Below, one piece after another: positions 1-9,113 of a DNA stretch of 31,373 nt; within the stretch, counting starts at the first letter, position 1; each line of letters begins with the position of its first letter. The translations under genes were made by a program, and so were the position numbers. A model generated the notes under the pieces. The model was given only the letters and a program-made list of their open reading frames with translations. It ran no database searches and was not told the origin of the DNA. Source of the stretch: an uncultured Acetatifactor sp. (GTDB lineage Bacteria > Bacillota > Clostridia > Lachnospirales > Lachnospiraceae). Location of the stretch: positions 18,403 through 49,775 of the forward strand of contig CAJTZD010000029.1 in assembly GCA_910584235.1 (NCBI GenBank), given 5' to 3'.

Positions 1-790
1 CCAGCACTGCCTGCATCTCCTCTTCCGGAGCCTGTTCCAAAAGGACGCTGCCTCCGGCGCCGATGCAGCCGAACAGATAAGTCCCCGCTACAATTCTGTC
101 CGCAGGCACCGTGAAATCCGTGCCATACAGCCGTCTGCCGCCGTGTATGATAAGTCTGTCGCTCCCAGTTCCCTCTATCCATGCCCCGCACTGCTGCAAA
201 AATACGCACAGGGCCGAGACTTCAGGCTCTCTGGCAGCCCCCTCCAATACTGTATCCCCGTCTGCCATCACACCTGCCAGAATAATATTTTCCGTGGCTC
301 CCACAGAGGGAAAAGGCAGACTGACAGCGGCTCCGTGCAGTCTGTGAGAAAACGCTTTCAGATACCTTTCGTCTTCCTCAAATTCCACTCCCATCCGGCC
401 AAGCGCAGCCAGATGCAGGTCAATGGGACGCTCCCCGATCACACATCCCCCGGGATGCTCCATGACCACCTCGCTGCATCTCCCGATCAATGCTCCCAAA
501 AGACACAGCGAAGAACGCATCCCTTTTACCGCGTCCCTGGGCATTTGGGCCCTGTGCACCCGGGAAGAATTCACAGCAATGCCTGTCTCCTGCCAACGGA
601 TGCTGCAGCCTAAGCTTTTCAGGAGGCTGACCATTGAATATACATCCGCTATTCTGGGACAGTTCCTGATGAAAGAATTGTCTTCACAAAGCAGTGTAGC
701 TGCCAGAATGGGCAAAGCGGCATTTTTAGAACCTTGTATACGAACCTTTCCCTGCAGGGCAATTCCGCCCTGAATACGAATAGAATCCAT
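1..790 (-). CDS. murA: UDP-N-acetylglucosamine 1-carboxyvinyltransferase (partial, C-terminus beyond left edge)
   Basis: Catalyses the first committed step of peptidoglycan synthesis in the cytoplasm, transferring enolpyruvate from PEP to UDP-GlcNAc. I translated the minus strand from the ATG at 790. The frame stays open to base 1, giving about 263 residues of a protein normally near 420. Seen: an N-terminus MDSIRIQGG, the substrate-binding GSKNAALP near residue 20, the active-site loop HPGGCVIGERPIDLHL with the catalytic Cys (fosfomycin target position), and PADRIVAGTYLFG near the break. The C-terminal third, including the last catalytic Arg, is outside the window. It lies 109 bp downstream of ftsW in the same direction, so it is probably the next gene of the dcw operon. 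The Shine-Dalgarno is weak (GGACGGTGG). The start was chosen because family members begin with this same strand. Confidence 0.93.
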   Translation of the reverse strand, partial: MDSIRIQGGIALQGKVRIQGSKNAALPILAATLLCEDNSFIRNCPRIADVYSMVSLLKSLGCSIRWQETGIAVNSSRVHRAQMPRDAVKGMRSSLCLLGALIGRCSEVVMEHPGGCVIGERPIDLHLAALGRMGVEFEEDERYLKAFSHRLHGAAVSLPFPSVGATENIILAGVMADGDTVLEGAAREPEVSALCVFLQQCGAWIEGTGSDRLIIHGGRRLYGTDFTVPADRIVAGTYLFGCIGAGGSVLLEQAPEEEMQAVL

Positions 791-899
791 AAACCACCGT
801 CCGGCTTCATTGATTGCATATTCTATCCTATGAGGGAAATGCCCGAAGCGTACCTTGTCCCACTACAGACCGCCAAAGAACCTGCGCAAAACTGCCCTT

Positions 900-2084
900 T
901 CAGAGTTCTTTCAGCTGTATCCGCCTTGCCACGCTTAAGACAAGCCCGATCTCAATGAGCAGAAACATCACCGATGAGCCTCCGTAGCTGATGAAAGGGA
1001 GTGATATCCCCGTATTTGGGATGCTGTTTGTAACCACTGCAATATTCAAAATAGCCTGTATGGCAATATGCCCCATGACCCCCACCACCAGCATGGCGCC
1101 GAACAGATCCGGGGCATTGTTGGCGATCACCATCATGCGCCACAGCAGCATAATGAACATGATCAGCACGGCCACGGCGCCGAACAGTCCCAGCTCCTCG
1201 CAGATAATGGAGAAGATCATGTCGTTTTGGGCTTCAGGCAGGAAATTCAGCTTCTGCATACTCTGGCCTAATCCTTTGCCCCAGACGCCGCCGCTTCCGA
1301 TGGCGTAGAGACCCTGCAGTGTCTGGAAGCCCGTGCCCGTGGCATCGCTCTCCGGATTCAGCCATGTGGCGATTCTCCCGAAACGGAAGTTTACCTCCTC
1401 GCCCTCCGCCGCATTCTGGGTGGAAGACACTGCCAGGAATACTATCAAAACTGCCGCGGCTACCACCAGGACTCCCATGATAATAAACTTTTTGTAATCC
1501 GGGCTGGCCACAAATACCATCAGCACGGAAATCCCCAAAATGATAATGGCCGAGCTCAGATTTTTTGTGATCCGGTACACCTCCAGCACCACGGGCATGG
1601 GCAGGAGGATCATGAGGAGGAACCCTTTCATGGTGCGCACATTTTTTCCGATCTTGCACACCATCACTGCCAGAAACAGAATCAGGCACAGCTTTGCCAC
1701 CTCCGCAGGCTGGAGGTTGAATCCGATGCCGGGAATCTTGATCCACCGTCTGGCTCCGTGGGACTCCACGCCCAGCGGGGTCAACACCACCGGTATCAGC
1801 GCCATGGACACTATGTATCCAAGCAGCGCAAACCGTTCCCAGAAATGGTAGGGAATATTCGACACAATAATCATCAGCACCATCCCGATGACTATGGCCG
1901 TCAGCTGTCTCTTCATATAAAATGTAGTGTCCTCATACTCCTGGAATGCCTCATAGGAACTGGCCGAATAGATCATCACCAGCCCGAAGCCCAGCAGGAA
2001 CAATACGATAAACAAAAGGCTGTAGTCAAAAAAGTATTCCGACTGCTCTTTTTTCTTCCGTTTCAGGTTCGCCTGTGCCCTCAT
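900..2084 (-). CDS. ftsW: Septal peptidoglycan glycosyltransferase FtsW (SEDS family)
   Basis: SEDS-family polymerase that extends glycan strands from lipid II at the septum, paired with a class B PBP. The 394 residues form about ten membrane segments. Visible family signatures are GARRWI (110-115), QPAEVAK (125-131), the LNFLPEAQNDMIFSIICEELG loop (280-299) with the presumed catalytic Asp at 288, and the C-terminal PNTGISLPFISYGGSS. FtsW is preferred over RodA or SpoVE because the gene sits in the dcw cluster next to murD, but the sequence alone does not exclude SpoVE. The ATG at 2084 is preceded by GGGG about 7 bp upstream. It starts 14 bp after the murD stop, so the two are almost certainly co-transcribed. 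Confidence 0.92.
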   Translation of the reverse strand: MRAQANLKRKKKEQSEYFFDYSLLFIVLFLLGFGLVMIYSASSYEAFQEYEDTTFYMKRQLTAIVIGMVLMIIVSNIPYHFWERFALLGYIVSMALIPVVLTPLGVESHGARRWIKIPGIGFNLQPAEVAKLCLILFLAVMVCKIGKNVRTMKGFLLMILLPMPVVLEVYRITKNLSSAIIILGISVLMVFVASPDYKKFIIMGVLVVAAAVLIVFLAVSSTQNAAEGEEVNFRFGRIATWLNPESDATGTGFQTLQGLYAIGSGGVWGKGLGQSMQKLNFLPEAQNDMIFSIICEELGLFGAVAVLIMFIMLLWRMMVIANNAPDLFGAMLVVGVMGHIAIQAILNIAVVTNSIPNTGISLPFISYGGSSVMFLLIEIGLVLSVARRIQLKEL

Positions 2085-2098
2085 CCATACACCCCATT

Positions 2099-3475
2099 CT
2101 ATAACCGATTCACATATTCCTTAAAGAGGCGTCCTCTCTCTTCATAGTTCGGGAACATTCCCCAGCTGGCACAAGCCGGGGACAAAAGCACCGCATCGCC
2201 GCTCTGAGCAAGCTCCGTGCACAGCTTCAGACATTCCTCAAAGGTGTCGGCAAAACGGATTCTCTCAAAGCCATGTCTTCTGGCGCATTCCGCGATCTTT
2301 TCCTTTGTCTGTCCGATCAGCACCAGACATTTCACCTTATCCTCAAAGCTCTCGATCCACTCGTCATAGTCGCTGCCCTTGTCGTATCCTCCGCCGATCA
2401 AAATCGTCGGTTTCCTCATGGCCCGGATCCCCTGGACGGCCGCGTCGGGATTGGTCCCCTTGGAGTCGTTGTAATAATCCACGCCTCCTTTTGTGGCCAC
2501 AAATTCTATGCGGTGCTCCACTGCCCTGAAGTCTCTCACAACGTCTAATATGGTATTCATGGGCACTCCCATCCCCTGGGCAATGGCAATGGCGGCCATG
2601 ACGTTTTCCACATTACACAGGCCCACCAGCCGCATGTCCCGGTGGATGTCCAAAAGCGCTTCTCTGTGTCCGGATCCGCTTTTGCATATCTGGTCCCCTT
2701 TTAGATAATACCCCTCCTCCAGCTCTCTCTTCGAGGAAAAATACACGACTCCGGCAGGGCATCTCTCACCGAACCTCCTGGTATACTCATTCTCATAGTT
2801 CAAGACACAGATATCGTCTTTTGTCTGTTTTGCCGCAATATGCTCCTTTGCCGATATGTAGGCCTCCATGGTGTGGTGGCGATTGAGATGATCCGGCGTT
2901 ATGTTCAAAATTGCGGATACCGCCGGGTGAAAGCTTTTTGTAGTCTCCAGCTGGAAAGAGCTGATCTCTCCCACTGTCACGGATTTTGCGGTGGTTTTTC
3001 CGGATTCCGCGGTATAGGGATCTCCGATATTGCCCACCACGAATACATTTTCCGCTCCTAAATGCGCTTTCATGATCTCGCCTACCAGGGTGGTGGTAGT
3101 GGTCTTGCCGTTGGTGCCTGTGATCGCAGCCACTCTGCCTCTCTCCCGTAAGAATCCCAGCTCGATCTCCCCTATGATTTCCGCGCCCCTCTCCCGCAGA
3201 CGGTTCACAAGCGGGATATCCGTGGGCACTCCGGGGCTTAATACCACAGTCTGTGTCTCTTCCAGAACCGCTTCCGGACATTCTCCCGCCACACAGACTG
3301 CCTTGCTTTCCTTTGGAAGCAGCGCTCTCAGATCCTTTTCGCACAGTTTTTCATTGCTGTCGTAAAGCACGACTTCGGCTCCCATATGTTCCAGACAGGC
3401 AACGGCGCTGATTCCGCTTACGCCTGAGCCAACCACAAGGAATTTTATCCCTCGGAATTTTTCTTCTGATTTCAT
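2099..3475 (-). CDS. murD: UDP-N-acetylmuramoyl-L-alanine:D-glutamate ligase
   Basis: Cytoplasmic Mur ligase adding D-Glu to UDP-MurNAc-L-Ala with ATP. The N-terminal Rossmann-like domain opens with KFLVVGSGVSG (11-21), the ATP-binding loop is GTNGKTTTT (120-128), and later Mur-ligase motifs NITPDHLNRH and YNDSKGTNPDA are present. The C-terminal domain ends normally (SPACASWGMFPNYEERG). An upstream extension of 16 residues is open, but I start at the ATG at 3475 because AAAGGA lies 6 bp before it and the product (458 aa) then has the usual family length. It lies between mraY and ftsW in the dcw order typical of Firmicutes. Confidence 0.95.
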   Translation of the reverse strand: MKSEEKFRGIKFLVVGSGVSGISAVACLEHMGAEVVLYDSNEKLCEKDLRALLPKESKAVCVAGECPEAVLEETQTVVLSPGVPTDIPLVNRLRERGAEIIGEIELGFLRERGRVAAITGTNGKTTTTTLVGEIMKAHLGAENVFVVGNIGDPYTAESGKTTAKSVTVGEISSFQLETTKSFHPAVSAILNITPDHLNRHHTMEAYISAKEHIAAKQTKDDICVLNYENEYTRRFGERCPAGVVYFSSKRELEEGYYLKGDQICKSGSGHREALLDIHRDMRLVGLCNVENVMAAIAIAQGMGVPMNTILDVVRDFRAVEHRIEFVATKGGVDYYNDSKGTNPDAAVQGIRAMRKPTILIGGGYDKGSDYDEWIESFEDKVKCLVLIGQTKEKIAECARRHGFERIRFADTFEECLKLCTELAQSGDAVLLSPACASWGMFPNYEERGRLFKEYVNRL

Positions 3476-3539
3476 TTCCGTTCCTTTCTTGCTGTTATTC
3501 CGGTTCCGCCCCCACAGACGCAAAAGCCGCCGGTACCGG

Positions 3540-4496
3540 TCAAAGGCCCCGCAGGGCCACCAGACACATCAAAGCCGTGACGATGGTGAACAGCGCAGTG
3601 ATCCTCGTCTCCGACCATCCGCCAAGCTCGAAATGATGGTGCAGCGGCGCCATCCGGAAGATCCGCTTTCCCCCGCTTAGCTTATAATAGCCCACCTGCA
3701 GGATCACGGAGCACACCTCCGCCAGATAGATCATACCGATAATTACTATGTACAGCGGCATCTGCAGCATGTAGCTGCAGCCCGCGACGAACCCTCCCAG
3801 GGCAAGGGACCCGGTATCCCCCATGAACACTGCGGCCGGATGTACATTAAAAAGCAAAAATCCCATCAGCGCGCCGGCCACCGCACAGGTAATCGGTTCA
3901 ATCCCCGCCGAAGTGCCTATGGCCACCACGGAGAAGAACACCGCGATCATCAAAGTAACGCTTGCCGCCAGCCCATCCAGCCCATCCGTGAAGTTTGCCC
4001 CGTTTGCCGTCCCTAAGGTGACAAAAAACGCAATAGGCACATTCCAGATGCCAAAATCCAGGTACCGCCAGGACAGGAAAGGCACTCTCATGGCAAGACT
4101 CACATCTGTGTACCTTGTCAGATACCAGACAAAGAGACCTGTGACCAGAAGCTGCCCCAAAAGCTTTTGCCAGGGCGAAAGCCCCATGGAGCGTCTGTAT
4201 ACTATTTTTATGTAATCATCCAGCAGCCCTACCAGTCCGAATCCCACTGTCAAAAGCAGCACCGGAGCTATCTTCGGATAGTCCTTAATGAACAGCAGGG
4301 AGGTGGCTGTGACGCTGAACAGAATCAATATACCTCCCATGGTGGGCGTGCCCATTTTCTTCAGATGAGCGGCAGGACCGTCGCTCCTGACCATCTGGCC
4401 GCATTTGAGCCATCTGAGGAAAGGAATCAGCACAGGCCCCAAAAACGCGCTTACAAAGAAAGAAAACATGACTGCTGTAATACTGATCTTGCCCAT
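3540..4496 (-). CDS. mraY: Phospho-N-acetylmuramoyl-pentapeptide transferase
   Basis: Integral membrane enzyme that moves phospho-MurNAc-pentapeptide onto undecaprenyl phosphate, making lipid I. The 318 residues carry the expected signatures: GTPTMGG (49-55), the Mg-binding DDYIK (93-97), NFTDGLDGL (168-176), NVHPAAVFMGDTGS (217-230) and the cytoplasmic HHHFE (286-290), spread over about ten hydrophobic segments. AGAGGG sits 7 bp before the ATG. It follows the spoVD-like gene by 21 bp and precedes murD by 64 bp. In Bacillus subtilis murE lies just upstream of mraY; here it is absent from that slot and found at 24097-25572. Confidence 0.96.
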   Translation of the reverse strand: MGKISITAVMFSFFVSAFLGPVLIPFLRWLKCGQMVRSDGPAAHLKKMGTPTMGGILILFSVTATSLLFIKDYPKIAPVLLLTVGFGLVGLLDDYIKIVYRRSMGLSPWQKLLGQLLVTGLFVWYLTRYTDVSLAMRVPFLSWRYLDFGIWNVPIAFFVTLGTANGANFTDGLDGLAASVTLMIAVFFSVVAIGTSAGIEPITCAVAGALMGFLLFNVHPAAVFMGDTGSLALGGFVAGCSYMLQMPLYIVIIGMIYLAEVCSVILQVGYYKLSGGKRIFRMAPLHHHFELGGWSETRITALFTIVTALMCLVALRGL

Positions 4497-4517
4497 TTGT
4501 CATCCCTCTCACAAATA

Positions 4518-6242
4518 TTATTCTATGCCCAGATAGGGAAGAATATTCTCATAAAGCTGTCGTACAATCGGTGCAGCTACCTGACTGCCGTAGTAGACTC
4601 CCTTGGGATTGTTCACGATTGCAATGGCGATCACCTGAGGATCCTGTGCCGGGGCAAATCCGATGAAAGAAGCAATATAGCGTCCGCTGCCTCTGGGAAG
4701 CGTCTGGCTGGTGGCTGTCTTGCCGCCGATGCGAAACCCCTCCACTTTGCCGTTGGAGCCGCTCCCCTCCTGCACCACCATCTCCAGAATTCCCCGCATG
4801 GTAGAGCTGGTCTCCCCTGACACAATGCCCTCGGATACCGGGTATGTAAATCGCTCCGCCACATTTCCCTGCGCATCCACGGTCTGGATACCGAAATGGG
4901 GCGTAATCCGCTTTCCTCCGTTTATGATGGAGGATACGGTAGTCAAAAGCTGTATGGGCGTAATCTGAAAGGACTGGCCGAAAGCCACTGTCGCAAGCTC
5001 TACGTTTCCCATGTCCTCTTTCTTGTGCATAATGGTTCCGGCCTCTCCCGGCAAATCCACGCCGGTCATTTTCTTCAGGCCGAACTTCTCGAAATAGTTA
5101 TAATAATCGTCCACTCCCAGCCGCAGTCCCACGGTGATCAGGGCCGGGTTGCAGGAATTCATCATGGTATGGGTAAAATCCTGGCTGCCGTGTCCCGTTC
5201 TTTTGTGGCAGTGGATTCGTCTGTCATCCACCATGATAAAGCCCGGACAATTGAAATTGCTTTCCGGCGTCACCACGCCGGATTCCAGGCCTGCCGCAGC
5301 CGTAATGATCTTGAATGTGGAACCCGGTTCATAGGTATCGTTGATGCAGCCGTTGCGCCAGAGTCCGTTTAAGATGTTCTGGGCTTCCTCCTCACTGATA
5401 TTCTCAGGGGTTCCCTCGGGGAGCTCAAAGGGATTGTTCAGATCAAACTCCGGCACATTGACGCAGGCGTAGATTTCTCCGTTTTGGGGATTCATCACCA
5501 GGATGGACACACTGTCCGCCTCCTTGGTGGCAAGGGCCTGTTCGGCAAGCTGGGTGGCATAGGCCTGAATGTTGCGGTCAAGGCTGATGTAAAGATCAAG
5601 GCCGCTCTCCGGCTCTACCCGCCGCTCTCCCGCCGATTCCACTTCAATACCCTTAGCGTCTGTCACGGTCAGAATCTCGCCGGGCTCTCCCTGCAGATAT
5701 TCGTCATATATCACCTCCAGCCCAATGATTCCCTGATTGTCGCCGCCTGTAAAGCCCAAGACCTTGCTGGCCAGCTCATCATAGGGGTAATATCGTTTGT
5801 AATCTTCATCCACCTTGACTCCGGCCAGATCGTATTCCCGGATCTTATCTCCCAGTTCCTTGTCTACATTACTTTTGATCCGCTCCATGGAGGAATACTT
5901 CTCCACACGTTTCCTTACATACTCTTCCGTAAGCTCCAGTTCCCTGCTTAATACCGCAATGACCTCCTCCGGATTCTCCACCTGGTTATGGATGACGGAT
6001 ATGGTGCACACGGTCCTGTTGTCTGCCAGCACTGTGCCGTTACGGTCAAGGATACGGCCCCTGGCGGCCTTGATGCTGCGTTCCCTCTCGTGGAGCTGTG
6101 TGGCCATTGCGGAATAATGCTCCGCTCTCCACACGCACAGATACACCAGCCTGATAAACAGCCCCAGAAAAATGCCGGTACAGACAAGAAAAATCGTCAG
6201 AATCTTCTTTCTGTGGAATATTTTATTGTTGTCTGTCAGCAT
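4518..6242 (-). CDS. spoVD: Class B penicillin-binding protein, SpoVD-like transpeptidase
   Basis: Membrane-anchored D,D-transpeptidase acting outside the membrane to crosslink peptidoglycan. Residues 13-34 form an N-terminal membrane anchor, followed by a dimerisation domain (RGRILDRNG at 61-69) and the transpeptidase domain with STFK (308-311, active Ser308) and SCN (363-365). The third motif reads KTAT (508-511) instead of the usual KTGT. No PASTA domain follows, unlike Bacillus SpoVD. I start at the ATG at 6242, where GAGG lies 5 bp upstream, rather than at the TTG 18 bp earlier, giving 574 aa. The spoVD name rests on order (second of two adjacent class B PBPs, before mraY), not on a demonstrated sporulation role. 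Confidence 0.87.
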   Translation of the reverse strand: MLTDNNKIFHRKKILTIFLVCTGIFLGLFIRLVYLCVWRAEHYSAMATQLHERERSIKAARGRILDRNGTVLADNRTVCTISVIHNQVENPEEVIAVLSRELELTEEYVRKRVEKYSSMERIKSNVDKELGDKIREYDLAGVKVDEDYKRYYPYDELASKVLGFTGGDNQGIIGLEVIYDEYLQGEPGEILTVTDAKGIEVESAGERRVEPESGLDLYISLDRNIQAYATQLAEQALATKEADSVSILVMNPQNGEIYACVNVPEFDLNNPFELPEGTPENISEEEAQNILNGLWRNGCINDTYEPGSTFKIITAAAGLESGVVTPESNFNCPGFIMVDDRRIHCHKRTGHGSQDFTHTMMNSCNPALITVGLRLGVDDYYNYFEKFGLKKMTGVDLPGEAGTIMHKKEDMGNVELATVAFGQSFQITPIQLLTTVSSIINGGKRITPHFGIQTVDAQGNVAERFTYPVSEGIVSGETSSTMRGILEMVVQEGSGSNGKVEGFRIGGKTATSQTLPRGSGRYIASFIGFAPAQDPQVIAIAIVNNPKGVYYGSQVAAPIVRQLYENILPYLGIE

Positions 6243-6306
6243 ATGTGCCTCATGGATCAATGTTACTATACTTTATTCCTGTCTCCATAAGGTTATGATA
6301 ACCGTT

Positions 6307-8538
6307 TTACTCTATGCCCGGATTGGCGGGAAGATTGGGGTTCACCGGGATATCGGGATTCGGCACCGATTCTCCGGGGCCGGCGGGCTCTCCGGTCTGG
6401 CCCTCCCCGCCCTGGGTATCGCCCTGCGTCGGATTCTGGCCTGCGGCTCCGTCTTCCCCGGTGCCTGGCTGGCCGCCCCCGGGATCCTGGCCGCCCTCCG
6501 GCTGGCTGCTTCCGGTTTCGTCTCCCTCTCCAGGCTGGCCGCCCTCCGTTCCGCCCTGGGGCTCTCCCTCAGGGATCTGGGTATATTGGTTGGTAATGGA
6601 CAGCTGCAGCGCCTCCAGCTCCCGCCTCTCCTCCTCCGTAACCTCTTCTGTCATGAAAATGTTCAGATAAGGAAGCGCCTCGGTGAGAATATTGCGCACA
6701 ATCTTCGTGGCGAATCTGGCATTGTCCTGGCGGTCCGCGTTGGCTCTGTCTATGACCACATAGATTGCCACCTGGGGATCATCCGCCGGTGCATATCCGA
6801 TAAAGGATACCACATGCTCCCGCTCGGAGCGCTTGTGTGTATTGGGGTCTATGGTCTCCGCCGTGCCTGTTTTGCCGCCTATCATGTATCCTGCCGGCCT
6901 GGCCGTCACGCCGGTTCCGTATTCCACCACGGCTCTGCAGTACTGTCTGACCAGCTCGGAAGTGGATTCCGATATGGTCTGCTTTAAGACTCTTGGCTCA
7001 ATGTTCTTCACCGTGGCGCCGCTGGCATTGGTAATCTTGTTCACCACATGGGGTTCATAGTAATATCCCCCGTTGATCAGGGAGCAGAATCCCGTGATCA
7101 TCTCAATCATGGTCACGTTAAAATTCTGGCCGAAGCTGTTGGTGGCCAGATCCGTAGGCCCCATATTTTCCGCCACATAGACCAGCCCCGCTGTCCTGGC
7201 CTCCCCGGCCAGATCGATATTGGTCTTTAAGCCGATATTGAATATCTGCTGGAACTCACAGAACTCTTCTTTTCCCAGAGCCTGCGCGATCTTCATCATG
7301 GACACATTACAGGACTTTGCCACTGCCTGTTCCAGTGTCAGCCACCCCTCCGAGCCATTGTGGCATTTGATCTCATGACCTCCGATCTCCATGGCGCCGT
7401 TGCATTCCAGATTCAGATCCGATGTGATCGCGCCGCTCTCCAGGGCGGCCGCCACCGTAAAGGGCTTTGCCGTGGATCCCGGCTCGTAAGTACCGGTGAT
7501 GCAATAGTTCTGCCACAGATAGTTCAGGTTTACATAGAGCTGATCCTCGCTCAGACCTGCCAGTACCTCGGGCGTAATGATGGTGTCTGTCTTGTGAAGC
7601 TCTCTGTAGCCTGCTGCATTGAGAGTCTCCTCCAGCAGCCTTGTGCCAAGCAGAGGGTCCGTCCCCCGTACATTGTTCAGGTCATAGGGCGGATAGCTTG
7701 CCATGGCAAGGACTTCTCCGCTATTTACATCCATCATGACGCAGGCCGCATTCTCCGCTCCGTTTCCCGGGGTAAAGGCATCCTTTTGTTCGTCATTGAA
7801 CTGTTTTAAGTATTTCTCCACGATCATCTGCAGATTGGCGTCAATGGTGGAGTGGATGTCATATCCGTCCACTGCGGACTTCACAGTCCTCTCCAGCGTC
7901 AAATCGTCATTGAGATAGCCATATTCTCTGCCGTTGATGCCGTTTAAGACATCATTATAATATTCCTCCAGTCCGTATCTGCCCACATTATCTCTGTCGG
8001 AAAACCCTAAGATATCCGAAGCCAGCGACCCGTATGGATAAATACGGCGGTACTCTTCCTCGAACCAGACGCCTTGTATGTTGGAATCCGCTTTCGCCGC
8101 CTCCTGAAATCCGCTTATCTCCTCAAAAGTCAGCTGCTTTAAGGGCACATACCATGAGGACTCTTTGTTGGTGGTGACATAGGTTCTGATGGCAGTCATA
8201 TCCAGGGCAAAATGCTCGCCCAGCGCTTTCAGTGTAGGCTCCAGATACTGAGATCTGTAATTCATGACCTTGGCGTCAATAACCAGATTATATACCTTTT
8301 CGCTGGTGGCAAGGCTGGTGCCCTTTGCGTCCAGTATATTCCCTCTCCTGTAAGGAATGGTGGTGGACGTGTATCTTTGCTGGGACAGCACCTGCTTCTG
8401 ATAATCCGTCTCGTTTTTCCCTGTAATCAGCACCAGGCGGATCATCAGGCCGACGAACATCAAAAGCAGCAGGATAAACAGAACCACCAGCTTTTTCTGC
8501 ATTTTAATCGAAAACTTTTTCACATTCTCGTTTTTCAC
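6307..8538 (-). CDS. pbpB: Class B penicillin-binding protein, PBP2B/FtsI-like division transpeptidase
   Basis: Likely the divisome transpeptidase that partners FtsW. A membrane anchor covers about residues 17-38, then the dimerisation domain (YRRGNILDAKG, 63-73) and a transpeptidase domain with STAK (355-358), SCN (409-411) and a canonical KTGT (556-559). The catalytic domain ends near residue 630. A charged helix and then a low-complexity tail rich in Gly, Glu, Gln, Pro and Thr fill residues 657-743; there is no PASTA domain. The start is GTG at 8538 with GAGG 6 bp upstream, 9 bp after the ftsL-like stop. The position between ftsL and the second PBP matches Bacillus pbpB. Confidence 0.88.
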   Translation of the reverse strand: MKNENVKKFSIKMQKKLVVLFILLLLMFVGLMIRLVLITGKNETDYQKQVLSQQRYTSTTIPYRRGNILDAKGTSLATSEKVYNLVIDAKVMNYRSQYLEPTLKALGEHFALDMTAIRTYVTTNKESSWYVPLKQLTFEEISGFQEAAKADSNIQGVWFEEEYRRIYPYGSLASDILGFSDRDNVGRYGLEEYYNDVLNGINGREYGYLNDDLTLERTVKSAVDGYDIHSTIDANLQMIVEKYLKQFNDEQKDAFTPGNGAENAACVMMDVNSGEVLAMASYPPYDLNNVRGTDPLLGTRLLEETLNAAGYRELHKTDTIITPEVLAGLSEDQLYVNLNYLWQNYCITGTYEPGSTAKPFTVAAALESGAITSDLNLECNGAMEIGGHEIKCHNGSEGWLTLEQAVAKSCNVSMMKIAQALGKEEFCEFQQIFNIGLKTNIDLAGEARTAGLVYVAENMGPTDLATNSFGQNFNVTMIEMITGFCSLINGGYYYEPHVVNKITNASGATVKNIEPRVLKQTISESTSELVRQYCRAVVEYGTGVTARPAGYMIGGKTGTAETIDPNTHKRSEREHVVSFIGYAPADDPQVAIYVVIDRANADRQDNARFATKIVRNILTEALPYLNIFMTEEVTEEERRELEALQLSITNQYTQIPEGEPQGGTEGGQPGEGDETGSSQPEGGQDPGGGQPGTGEDGAAGQNPTQGDTQGGEGQTGEPAGPGESVPNPDIPVNPNLPANPGIE

Positions 8539-8547
8539 GCCGCACCT

Positions 8548-9078
8548 CTATTTACTGCTTCCCGTCACCCGGCGCATATAGTCGCCTTCCTCGTTTTCAT
8601 ATTCCACGATCTGTCCTTCCTGGGCATATGTCATGCCCAGTTCTCCGATGGCCACACGCTTGATCTCCTCTAAATCAATGCCGCTCATGATCCGGTTGTA
8701 GTCCTCGTCATTGGAAAGCTTTAAGCTGTTTAAGTCGCTCTCCTTATCGGCTACGATTTTCGTCAGTGTGGTCAGTTCGGACTGCAGCTGGATGTAATTT
8801 ACCAGGATGAATGATGCCGCACACAGAGCCGCCGCCAGAAACATTACATAGCCCGCACTCATATGTCTGGCTTTCTCCCTGTTCTTACGCGCCTCCAAAT
8901 GCTGTTTTTGCGCCGGCGCCTCCTCCCATGCCTCCGGCAGATCCATTTTCCTCACGATATTTCCATAGATATACTCGCCGTGATCTGCTCTCAGGTATGC
9001 CCTCCTGTTATCTTCCCGGGTATTTTTACGGTAACTGCCTCTATTTTGTCTCATATCCTTACCTGCTTTCTTTGTCAT
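8548..9078 (-). CDS. ftsL: FtsL/DivIC-like septum protein
   Basis: Small bitopic membrane protein of 176 aa. Layout: a long, basic cytoplasmic N-terminus (1-73), one membrane segment (about 74-96, rich in Ala, Val, Ile), then a short coiled-coil-like exterior segment (97-125) and a C-terminal domain with YNRIMSGIDLEEIKRVAIGE, in which a DLEEIKRVA-type helix resembles FtsL/DivIC proteins. Members are poorly conserved, so the call rests on topology plus position between rsmH and pbpB. In well-studied bacteria FtsL with DivIC/FtsB and DivIB/FtsQ activates FtsW and its PBP partner. The start is uncertain: ATG at 9078 has a poor ribosome site, and ATG at 9054 has GCAGG 7 bp upstream. Confidence 0.8.
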   Translation of the reverse strand: MTKKAGKDMRQNRGSYRKNTREDNRRAYLRADHGEYIYGNIVRKMDLPEAWEEAPAQKQHLEARKNREKARHMSAGYVMFLAAALCAASFILVNYIQLQSELTTLTKIVADKESDLNSLKLSNDEDYNRIMSGIDLEEIKRVAIGELGMTYAQEGQIVEYENEEGDYMRRVTGSSK

Positions 9079-9113
9079 ATTTTGTCGTTCTCACATGTCC
9101 GCATGTCATGTAT

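Noticed and set aside
4518..8538. Possibility that the two adjacent PBPs are a recent duplication
   Set aside because: The two proteins differ in length, linker, tail and motifs (STFK/KTAT versus STAK/KTGT), and the pbpB-spoVD pair is an old arrangement in Firmicutes.
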